DNA of 64,000 bases from Bacteroidales bacterium (GTDB taxonomy: Bacteria; Bacteroidota; Bacteroidia; Bacteroidales; UBA3824). Position numbers and translations under genes: made by a program. Below are positions 35,533-42,435 of the stretch, piece by piece. Each line of letters begins with the position of its first letter. Within the stretch, counting starts at the first letter, position 1. The notes beneath the pieces were generated by a model, which did not search any database, had not been told where the DNA came from, and saw only the letters and a program-made list of their open reading frames with translations. The stretch spans positions 46,036-110,035 of the forward strand of contig JAEDDH010000011.1 in NCBI GenBank assembly GCA_016293845.1, read 5' to 3'.

Positions 35533-36039
35533 TCAATCCAACTTTTTATATAAAGTAGTTGTAGTAATAATGGAAAACAGAATACAGATAATTATGCCAA
35601 TTCTAGTGCACAACAAAAGAATACTTATGCTGTCGCGTATTAATAAAGTGCTAATAACTACTCCAATATTATCGTTAACAAGGGTTCTTGATTTCCCTAA
35701 ACTTTTAAAAACATTTGTTTTTGGATTGCAAATAATTGATGGCATAAATATAAATATAAACCTTATCAATAAAATACTTGGAAGTCCAAAAATGAAAAAA
35801 AGAAATAAACATCCAATTATTTCTAACAAGTCGCCGAGTATAGCGAAGAAAAAAAATGTACCAATACAAATTATGAATATAAATCCTAATGGAAATGCTT
35901 TTAAACTTCTCAATAGAATATCACTAATCGAGTCGTTTGATTGATTGTTATAAGTTTTGTAACATAAAGTTCTAATTATGTATTTGGTGAACATCATCGC
36001 TATTATTAATAATAGCAACAAAACAATTTCTATTGTCAT
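35533..36039 (-). CDS. Membrane protein, 3' part of a split gene
   Basis: A 168-residue frame with four or five membrane helices and the segment FKSLGKSRTLVNDNIG, which resembles the end of the membrane domain seen in DUF975/glycerophosphodiesterase-membrane-type proteins (the pattern ALkrSreLvkGn). It lacks the N-terminal helix expected there; that helix is encoded just upstream in another frame (36057-36221). A 1-nt shift near 36045 would join the two into one protein of about 225 residues. AT-rich compared with the permease gene upstream. Confidence 0.6.
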   Translation of the reverse strand: MTIEIVLLLLLIIAMMFTKYIIRTLCYKTYNNQSNDSISDILLRSLKAFPLGFIFIICIGTFFFFAILGDLLEIIGCLFLFFIFGLPSILLIRFIFIFMPSIICNPKTNVFKSLGKSRTLVNDNIGVVISTLLIRDSISILLLCTRIGIIICILFSIITTTTLYKKLD

Positions 36040-36056
36040 AGCAAACGAAGCGCATT

Positions 36057-36221
36057 CTATACAATCATCATAATCTTGTATAATATGTATTTAGATGCTA
36101 TTCCAAATAATACCAACGGAATTAGATAACCAATTGATGATATTATTGTCAGTTTTTTCCAATTCGATACATAAATATGCCATGCTTGGCTTAATATTGT
36201 TTTTATGGAGACTTTTTTCAT
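36057..36221 (-). pseudogene. Membrane protein, 5' part of the split gene
   Basis: 54 codons encoding KKVSIKTILSQAWHIYVSNW, then a membrane helix (LTIISSIGYLIPLVLFGIA), ending at a TAG. Its ATG overlaps the stop of the FecCD permease (ATGA). The upstream frame is lost 18 nt before the Met of the downstream frame. Confidence 0.6.
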
Positions 36222-37210
36222 ATATTCTTCATTCGTTTGCGGTGAGAAAGTATCCACAGCACCACGGGTACGCCAAACACAGGTGTAACGGCATTGAGCG
36301 GAAGAACTCCAAAATCTCCGGGAAGAATGCACAATATGTTGCACATCAATGCTATACACGCGCCTATGTAGATGCTTGCTGGAAGTATCCGCTTGTGATT
36401 TGAGGTTTTGAGCACCATTCGCGCCACGTGAGGCACAGCCAAACCGATAAACGCCACAGGTCCGCAATGGGCAGTTACCGCCGACACCAACACTCCCGCC
36501 AAAAGCAGCAAAATGGTTTTTGTCCGCGCTGGATTTACGCCTAAGTTTTGAGCATAATTTTCGCCTAAAAGCAAAAGGTTCAACGGTTTAACAGTAAGAA
36601 ACGCCGCCGCACAAAACACCGTTACCACAATTGCAAAAACAGGTATTTCGTTGAGCGTTACGCCTGCAAAACTGCCCATATTCCACACTGTGAAGTTTTT
36701 GACGCTCTGCTCTGTTCCAAAAAAATTGAGCACCGTAACAGCCGCTCCCGAAAGGTAACTTATCATAATACCGGCTATCAAAAGGGTGAGGTTGTTTTTG
36801 AGAATTTCGGACAGCGCAACAAGCAACGCCAACACTGCCGCCGAACCCATTAGCGAACCTATTATTACCGACACTGTGCTGTTGAAATCCATAAAAACTG
36901 TTGAAAACAAGAATGTTACCACAGCCACGCCGAGACTTGCCGCCGACGATATGCCCAACACCGACGGTCCTGCCAACGGATTTGCAAAAACGGTTTGCAT
37001 AATCAATCCGCTCACAGCCAGCGCCGCCCCTGCCAACAATGCCGTAACAGCCTGTGGCAGACGGTTATCGAGGATAATAATTTTAAAAACATCGTTATCC
37101 GACTGCCCCGTAAGCACTTTATAAATCTCTGCCGCAGGAATCTCAGCCGAACCTACAAATAGGTTCAGAAAGAATAGCACCAGCAACAATATGGCTAATA
37201 AGATTGGCAT
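36218..37210 (-). CDS. FecCD-family ABC transporter permease (iron/heme/cobalamin type)
   Basis: A 330-residue permease with about nine to ten membrane helices and family signatures DNRLPQAVTALLAGAALAVSGLIMQTVFANPLAGPSVLGI and GPVAFIGLAVPHVARM (the coupling loop towards the ATPase). The family imports siderophore-iron, heme or vitamin B12. The cognate ATPase and binding protein are not adjacent on either side, so it is an orphan or depends on distant partners. The start at 37210 is the first Met before the first helix. Confidence 0.88.
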   Translation of the reverse strand: MPILLAILLLVLFFLNLFVGSAEIPAAEIYKVLTGQSDNDVFKIIILDNRLPQAVTALLAGAALAVSGLIMQTVFANPLAGPSVLGISSAASLGVAVVTFLFSTVFMDFNSTVSVIIGSLMGSAAVLALLVALSEILKNNLTLLIAGIMISYLSGAAVTVLNFFGTEQSVKNFTVWNMGSFAGVTLNEIPVFAIVVTVFCAAAFLTVKPLNLLLLGENYAQNLGVNPARTKTILLLLAGVLVSAVTAHCGPVAFIGLAVPHVARMVLKTSNHKRILPASIYIGACIALMCNILCILPGDFGVLPLNAVTPVFGVPVVLWILSHRKRMKNI

Positions 37211-37267
37211 TGTTTTATTTTGTCCACTGCAAAAGTATAATAATTTGAGAACATAACCGAATGGTTA

Positions 37268-37366
37268 TTCGTCACAAAAATGTGTGAGATACCTCAAACT
37301 TTCGTCACAAAAACGTGCAAGGTGGAGCAATTTTTCGTCACAAAAATGTGTTTTTATTTGGATAAT
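37268..37366. repeat. Three-unit, 33-bp-period repeat array (array C)
   Basis: TTCGTCACAAAAA(T/C)GTG begins at 37268, 37301 and 37334, exactly 33 bp apart; the other half of each unit is diverged. The last unit contains the -33 element of the promoter for the ATPase at 37410. Confidence 0.85.
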
Positions 37367-37388
37367 TGGGTGTAAAACAGTAAATTTG
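37357..37388 (+). promoter_or_regulatory. Promoter of the 37410 ATPase
   Basis: TTTG (37357-37360), a 20-nt spacer, TAAATTTG (37381-37388); start near 37395. The -33 box lies within the third repeat unit of array C. Confidence 0.78.
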
Positions 37389-37409
37389 CGGTAAATAAAA
37401 AATTCGAAT

Positions 37410-38720
37410 ATGAAACGACAAGTATATAACGATTTGATAGTGTGGAAAAATCTTCCGGCATCGCGACGCAAACCCCTTATTTTGGAGGGCGCAAGGCAGA
37501 CCGGAAAAACTTGGCTCGCACGCGAATTGGGCAGACGCGAATTTGAAACTTTTGTGGAAATCAATTTTGAACAGATGACAGAATTGCGCCCGCTTTTTGA
37601 AACCAATTTTGACCTTACTCGAATTTTGATGACCATTCAAGCGGTAACGGGGAAAAAAGTCAACGCAGGTACCACATTATTGTTTTTCGACGAAATTCAA
37701 TTTGCGCGCCGTGGATTGCTGTCTTTGAAATATTTTCTCGACCAAATGCCTGAACTACATATAATTGCAGCCGGTTCGTTGTTAGGATTGATTGATCATC
37801 AAGACGATTCTTTTCCCGTGGGCAAAGTGTCGTTTCAAAGAATTTATCCGCTTTGTTTTTCGGAATTTTTGGATGCCATTGGTCGCGATGGTCTCGCAGA
37901 GATGCTTAAAAACGGTGATTTTATTGCAACTGATACTTTTGCAGCAACATTCACCGACCTTTTGCGCCAATATTATTTTGTTGGAGGAATGCCCGAAGCC
38001 GTAAAAACTTACGCAGAACAGATGGATTACAACGCCGTTCGTCAGGTGCAAAACGAAATTTTGAAATCTTACGAAAAGGATTTTAGCAATCATCCGCCCA
38101 AAGAGATTGTTAAGCGAATGATTTTGCTTTGGGAATCGATACCGTCGCAACTTGCCAAGGAAAATAAAAAGTTTGTTTATACGGCTGTAAAAAACGGCGC
38201 ACGGGCAAGAGATTTTGAAACAGCGATTCAGTGGTTATGCGATGCAGGTGTGGTTTACAAGGTAACACGTGTGCGCTCTGGCGAAATTCCGCTCAAAGGT
38301 TTTGAAGATATTGATTCGTTTAAACTTTACACTCTCGACATTGGGCTTCATGCGGCAATGTGTGGACTTGAAGCGTCTACATTGGTACAAGGTAACGATT
38401 TTTTTATGCAATACAAAGGTGCTATGACAGAGCAATTTGTGCTCCAAGAATTACGACGTATAGAAAATACCGAAATCCATTATTGGACGCCCGACGAAAG
38501 CCGCGCCGAGATCGATTTTGTGTTGCAATATAAAGGTGAGGTAATTCCCATCGAAGTTAAAGCCGAGCGACATTTAAAAGCCAAATCGATAGGTATTTAC
38601 ATAAAACAAAACAATCCTCGCCGCGTAATCCGCACCTCACTTGCCCCATACCAAAAAGGCGACACCGTTACAGATATTCCGCTATTTGCTTTGGCTGATG
38701 CGGTAGAGAGAGGAAGATAA
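37410..38720 (+). CDS. AAA+ ATPase with DUF4143 C-terminal domain
   Basis: A 436-residue protein of the AAA_14/DUF4143 type: Walker A ARQTGKTWLARELG (about 29-42), Walker B LLFFDEIQ (about 92-99), sensor-like IIAAGSLLG, a winged-helix region, and a C-terminal PD-(D/E)XK-like end AEIDFVLQYKGEVIPIEVKAE (about 370-390). Such ATPases are very common in Bacteroidota genomes and their role is not established; nucleic-acid binding or processing is plausible. Array C lies directly upstream, overlapping the promoter, and may be its operator. Confidence 0.9.
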   Translation: MKRQVYNDLIVWKNLPASRRKPLILEGARQTGKTWLARELGRREFETFVEINFEQMTELRPLFETNFDLTRILMTIQAVTGKKVNAGTTLLFFDEIQFARRGLLSLKYFLDQMPELHIIAAGSLLGLIDHQDDSFPVGKVSFQRIYPLCFSEFLDAIGRDGLAEMLKNGDFIATDTFAATFTDLLRQYYFVGGMPEAVKTYAEQMDYNAVRQVQNEILKSYEKDFSNHPPKEIVKRMILLWESIPSQLAKENKKFVYTAVKNGARARDFETAIQWLCDAGVVYKVTRVRSGEIPLKGFEDIDSFKLYTLDIGLHAAMCGLEASTLVQGNDFFMQYKGAMTEQFVLQELRRIENTEIHYWTPDESRAEIDFVLQYKGEVIPIEVKAERHLKAKSIGIYIKQNNPRRVIRTSLAPYQKGDTVTDIPLFALADAVERGR

Positions 38721-38725
38721 AAAAA

Positions 38726-38781
38726 CGCCGATACTACTTCCGAAAAGGCATTTTTTTTGCTAATTCGGAGGGATATCGGCG
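38726..38781. repeat. 56-bp nested inverted repeat, copy 1
   Basis: CGCCGATA/TATCGGCG at the ends, CTTCCGAA/TTCGGAGG inside and GCA/TGC around a T tract. It lies between the convergent genes ending at 38720 and 38813 and could act as a bidirectional terminator. A nearly identical copy is at 41929-41985. Confidence 0.85.
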
Positions 38782-38812
38782 AATCAGTCATAGAAGAAGC
38801 CTCTAATGTTTC

Positions 38813-39586
38813 TTAATCCTTATTAATAATTATCGAATTGCCTGTTAGAGTTTTGGTTGTTCCATCCATATAAGTTATGACTACTTTTACAATTCGCATA
38901 TGGTCGGCTGCCGCAGATGTATAATGAGTTGCCCTATCCCATTCCCAAGTACCAGAATCAAACAATTCCACAGGACCAACGCCTCTTACTTTTCCAACAG
39001 TCGTCTTGTGATCAAGGAGACATATATCATTAACTGCATTAAATACACTAAAATAGAATTCAATATATTTAATCGTTTTATCATTTGTATTAAAATATTC
39101 AAAACTTGGTTCTATGCCATTAACCGAATTTAGACTCCAACTATAATCTTTTATAAACCCATAAGGTGCTTTTTCTTTTAACTGTTTACAAAAATTGAAA
39201 AAACTAAGTTTGTTGTACTTATCCGCATCTTGTGGAGTAGATTGAGGATTACATTTTGGATTTGCAATAGTATCTTTCCATATTTCGAAAAATTGTTTTA
39301 CTTTGGTGTCATTCATTAGGTCTGATATTTGAGAATAATGAACTTCTTGGTATTCAAGTTTCAACATTTTTACTGTTGGATCATTGCTTAGATAAAAACA
39401 ATAATTTGAATCGATGGTTACAAGATAGCAATCGTCTAAATAATGATATTTATCACATGACAAACATTTTACATATTTATGCATAGAATTTTTGTGCCAA
39501 TCGTGAGACAACCTATATTCATGCCTTTTCTGTTCTTCTATTTTAACTTGTTCGAGCGAATCTTTTACATATTTTTCTCTTCTCAA
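38813..39586 (-). CDS. 3' part of a secreted protein broken at an A7 run
   Basis: A 257-residue frame starting REKYVKDSLEQVKIEEQKRHEYRL, a charged coiled-coil, followed by a globular region with paired CxxC (KCLSCDKYH) and a C-terminal beta-rich end (VVITYMDGTTKTLTGNS). Upstream of its Met the same frame continues openly as DSILETQRLRR and meets the coiled-coil end of the 39597-40073 protein at an A7 run (about 39612-39618). With A6 the two join as ...KEYKVKKNDSILETQ. The original product is a roughly 417-residue exported protein of unknown family. Confidence 0.65.
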   Translation of the reverse strand: MRREKYVKDSLEQVKIEEQKRHEYRLSHDWHKNSMHKYVKCLSCDKYHYLDDCYLVTIDSNYCFYLSNDPTVKMLKLEYQEVHYSQISDLMNDTKVKQFFEIWKDTIANPKCNPQSTPQDADKYNKLSFFNFCKQLKEKAPYGFIKDYSWSLNSVNGIEPSFEYFNTNDKTIKYIEFYFSVFNAVNDICLLDHKTTVGKVRGVGPVELFDSGTWEWDRATHYTSAAADHMRIVKVVITYMDGTTKTLTGNSIIINKD

Positions 39587-39596
39587 ACGTTGTGTT

Positions 39597-40073
39597 TCAA
39601 GAATTGAGTCGTTTTTTTACTTTATATTCTTTTTCCATCATATCATATACTTCCGAAAGTGCGTCATTTGCAGTCTCGAAAGTAACCTTTGGAATATGAA
39701 ACTCTTTAACCTTTCTTTTCATAGGTAGTGCATTTGCAGAATAATATGCAGGGACAATGTATCCGATTAAGTTGTCACTATAAAAAAAGTATTTGTTTTG
39801 TTTATTGTCGTATGCAAAAAAATGACAATTTCCTTTGCTTAATCGGCTAAACTCGTAAGAATAGAATTTAGTTGATTTAATATCATTATTATAATGATAC
39901 AGACTATCTTTTTTGTCCTTTGCCCAAAATCTTGTTGGTATTTCAAAAATGCCAATAATATATATATAATCTGATGCAGAAAGTTTTTCTGGCGATAGTT
40001 CAAAGGTCTGCCCAAATGCCTGAGTAAAAGCAACCATCAGCATCAGCAAAATTGTAAGTGTTTTTTGTTTCAT
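39597..40073 (-). CDS. 5' part of the secreted protein broken at an A7 run
   Basis: A 158-residue frame with a clear signal peptide (KQKTLTILLMLMVAFTQAFGQ minus the last residue), a beta-rich middle and a C-terminal helix (DALSEVYDMMEKEYKVKK) that ends at the frameshift, followed by the stray residues RLNS. See the 38813-39586 entry for the continuation. Family not recognised. Confidence 0.7.
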   Translation of the reverse strand: MKQKTLTILLMLMVAFTQAFGQTFELSPEKLSASDYIYIIGIFEIPTRFWAKDKKDSLYHYNNDIKSTKFYSYEFSRLSKGNCHFFAYDNKQNKYFFYSDNLIGYIVPAYYSANALPMKRKVKEFHIPKVTFETANDALSEVYDMMEKEYKVKKRLNS

Positions 40074-40131
40074 ATTATTCTATATTTTATGTTATACAAT
40101 GAGTTAATTGTCTATTGGATAACATAAAAAA

Positions 40132-40289
40132 TCAGGGTGCAGGTATTTCATAGCGTAACTGAGGCCGACCAAAGCCCTGATAATACTACAAAATAAGCCC
40201 ACACCCTTATACGAGTGTGAGCATTTGCGAGAACTGACATTATCATGAATTTTGGTCGTTTCAGTTACATCAGTCGCAGGCAAACGCTC
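40132..40289. other. Structured intergenic element with interlocking helices
   Basis: Between 40074 and 40435 there is no gene. Complementary segments: 40132-40137 with 40175-40180 (TCAGGG/CCCTGA), 40155-40162 with 40261-40268 (GTAACTGA/TCAGTTAC), 40167-40173 with 40251-40257 (GACCAAA/TTTGGTC), 40200-40204 with 40215-40219, and 40219-40227 with 40281-40289 (8 of 9). The first and last helices interlock with the middle one, so they either form pseudoknots or alternate. The strand is undecided; on the minus strand it would be the leader of the 40073 gene. An RNA, a regulatory leader or a non-autonomous DNA element end are all possible. Confidence 0.5.
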
Positions 40290-40435
40290 TTAATTTCTTA
40301 TGTCTTATAAATGTAAATTTACGGCACTATAATTTAAAAAGCAAATATTTTTAATACTTTTTTCTTAAATGACTTTAAATGCTTTATTATAAGATTGTTA
40401 TTGATATTTAATTTAAAATAACCTTCCTCCCTCAT

Positions 40436-41890
40436 CTACCCATCCTCTGCAAATAAATCATCCATTGTTATTTCTCTGTGGACGGTTTGAGAATACTTGT
40501 TGCGTTTTAAGCCGTAGGTCGTTATTAGCGTGGTGTGCAGAGATTTGCGAGTGCCGGTGGCAGCACGGAAGGTTTCGCGGCGTGTGTTTAGGCGGTCGGC
40601 GTATTCTTGTGTAACGGCAAAAGCCTCTGATGTAAATTTGGCTTCGCAAAGATTGATTGTGTCATCACGGCGGTCGATAACAAGATCTATTTGTGTGCCT
40701 TTGTATTCAGTTCCGTTTTTGTCAACGAAAGATTTGCTGCTCCAAGCGCACACTTCGCTTAAAATTCCCGAAATACCTAAACGTCTTTTAATTTGGGCAA
40801 TGTGATGAAGACAAACCATTTCAAAGGCGTATCCTTGCCATACGTTTCTACGGGGATTGTCTTGCATATTACTCCAAAAATGAGCGTCTTGACCGTCTGA
40901 TTTGTCAACGAACTGTTGATGAAACAACGAAAACAAATCGGTTAGGTGGAATAATTGTCCATACTCTTTTTTGCCGAATGCAGAATAACGTCGAATAAAG
41001 TCGCATTTGCAAAGATTGTCGAGAACTTCTGTTATCATTCCTCCGTCATCGATTTCTATTGCCGATTGAATATCTGCCCTTGTTAATCCGTTGCGGTTGG
41101 TAGATAGTAGTTCCACCACAGAACGGTATATTTTGGAATCTTTAAACAGCGAACGGAAAATAAAATTGTATTCGGTATGCAGTGCTGCACCTTCTTCAAA
41201 GAAAAGGTGGTCGATGTTTTCGTTTAATGTTAACGATGGTTCGAGCATATCTAAATAGTATGGAATGCCGCCCATTGTCATATACGCTTCTATAATTTGG
41301 TAACGTCCCCAATCTATGTTTTTTTTGAGAAGAAACTGCTCTGTTTCGGCGAGTGTGAATGGGCGAAGGTAGATTTGACGGTTTACACGTCCGTGCATTC
41401 CGCCTTTGTCGCCAACGAGTTTTGAAAGCATCCACGTTGTTGCCGAACCACATACAAATAGTTTGAGGTTGGTTTGCGATGATGCCCAACTATTCCAAAA
41501 ATAACTGAATGCTGAGAGAAAACTTGATTTCGGAGTGTCGAGCCACGGAAGTTCATCGATAAAAACAATTATCCTATTTTTATTGAGTGTGGAAAGGTAA
41601 TCGCGCAATTGGTCAAACGCCTCGTACCAATCCTTAGGTTTAAGGCGTTTTTCGTGCGAGTATCGTTCCAATTCTTTTTTAAATAATGTCAATTGAGTGT
41701 TGCGTGGGGTTTCAAACGACCCTGTGAAGTAGAAGTCGAAGTCGTTGTTGAAATATTGTTTCACAAGGTAGGTTTTGCCTACACGTCGCCGTCCGTAAAT
41801 GGCTACGAGTTCTGCTTTGGAACTTTCGCAATACTCTTTCAATAAGTCTTGCTCGTTTTTGCGCCCTATTATGTTGGTATTATATTCCAT
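40436..41890 (-). CDS. AAA ATPase with DUF234-type C-terminal domain
   Basis: A 484-residue protein: IIGRKNEQDLL start, Walker A GRRRVGKTYLV, Walker B IIVFIDELPWL, GSATTWM sensor region, a winged helix (about 270-330) and a C-terminal PD-(D/E)XK-like region with QIDLVIDRRDDTINLCEAKF (D ... E-x-K), as in the DUF234/archaeal-type ATPase group. I chose the Met at 41890: a -7-like TATATTGC box on the minus strand lies just upstream of it and inside the 11-codon extension that would start at 41923. Function is unknown. A 57-bp inverted-repeat element lies just upstream. Confidence 0.85.
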   Translation of the reverse strand: MEYNTNIIGRKNEQDLLKEYCESSKAELVAIYGRRRVGKTYLVKQYFNNDFDFYFTGSFETPRNTQLTLFKKELERYSHEKRLKPKDWYEAFDQLRDYLSTLNKNRIIVFIDELPWLDTPKSSFLSAFSYFWNSWASSQTNLKLFVCGSATTWMLSKLVGDKGGMHGRVNRQIYLRPFTLAETEQFLLKKNIDWGRYQIIEAYMTMGGIPYYLDMLEPSLTLNENIDHLFFEEGAALHTEYNFIFRSLFKDSKIYRSVVELLSTNRNGLTRADIQSAIEIDDGGMITEVLDNLCKCDFIRRYSAFGKKEYGQLFHLTDLFSLFHQQFVDKSDGQDAHFWSNMQDNPRRNVWQGYAFEMVCLHHIAQIKRRLGISGILSEVCAWSSKSFVDKNGTEYKGTQIDLVIDRRDDTINLCEAKFTSEAFAVTQEYADRLNTRRETFRAATGTRKSLHTTLITTYGLKRNKYSQTVHREITMDDLFAEDG

Positions 41891-41928
41891 AGTCTTACTT
41901 ATAAATTTTGGCGCAATATACAAAAAAT

Positions 41929-41985
41929 CGCCGATACTACTTCCGAAAATGCATTTTTTTTGCTAATTCGGAGGCGATATCGGCG
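41929..41985. repeat. 57-bp nested inverted repeat, copy 2
   Basis: Differs from 38726-38781 by one substitution near the loop and one inserted base near the end. It is downstream of the PG0541-like gene on the minus strand and followed by T5 on the plus strand, so it can terminate the RND operon. Confidence 0.85.
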
Positions 41986-42008
41986 TTTTTTAATTTTATA
42001 TGTAAAAT

Positions 42009-42302
42009 TTACATCGTTTTTTCGATGTTCCAAACAAATGCTCTTACGCCCATTTCGAGGTTGCGGTTGTCGAGTTTTTTGCATATGGAGAGGAGTTCGT
42101 CAACTTTTTCGTCGGGGATGATGGTGAGAAGCGACGAGTTGAGTTCGGGCCAAGTGTGGGTGCCACGGCGGGGTTCGCCATCGTTGGTGCCTTGTCCAAA
42201 TACTTGCTCCCACATTGTGTAGCCGCGTATTTCAAGACGCTCCAACATATATTCAACACGCTCGGTGTTGGCTTGGTTAAATACGATAAATACTGCTTTC
42301 AT
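42009..42302 (-). CDS. PG0541-like transporter-associated protein
   Basis: A 97-residue protein, KAVFIVFNQANTERVEYMLERLEIRGYTMWEQVFGQGTNDGEPRRG, with a ferredoxin-like/PII-like pattern; it matches the PG0541 family found next to RND pumps in Bacteroidales. I chose the Met at 42302 because the extra ten residues of the longer frame are basic and non-conserved. It is the last gene of the efflux operon. A regulatory contact with the pump is plausible but unproven. Confidence 0.8.
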   Translation of the reverse strand: MKAVFIVFNQANTERVEYMLERLEIRGYTMWEQVFGQGTNDGEPRRGTHTWPELNSSLLTIIPDEKVDELLSICKKLDNRNLEMGVRAFVWNIEKTM

Positions 42303-42318
42303 CCTTTTAATTTTTTTT

Positions 42319-42430
42319 AATGCATAATGCATAATTCATAATGCATAATTGCCGTCCGGATTGGAACTTACATTATCAATTATTCTGCTCTCTGATTGTG
42401 AATTATGCATTATGAATTGTGAATTAATAA
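42319..42430. repeat. ATGCATAATT-type inverted repeat, copy 1
   Basis: Runs of ATGCATAATTCATAATGC and their complement flank a short unrelated core containing GTCCGGATT. Similar sequences at 45646-45720 and 59474-59506 show that this is a dispersed intergenic repeat. Confidence 0.75.
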
Positions 42431-42435
42431 TTATA

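Noticed and set aside
37265..37640. Minus-strand frame with repeated FCDE motifs
   Set aside because: The repeats arise from translating the 33-bp DNA array (a multiple of three) antisense to the ATPase gene; no independent start or promoter.
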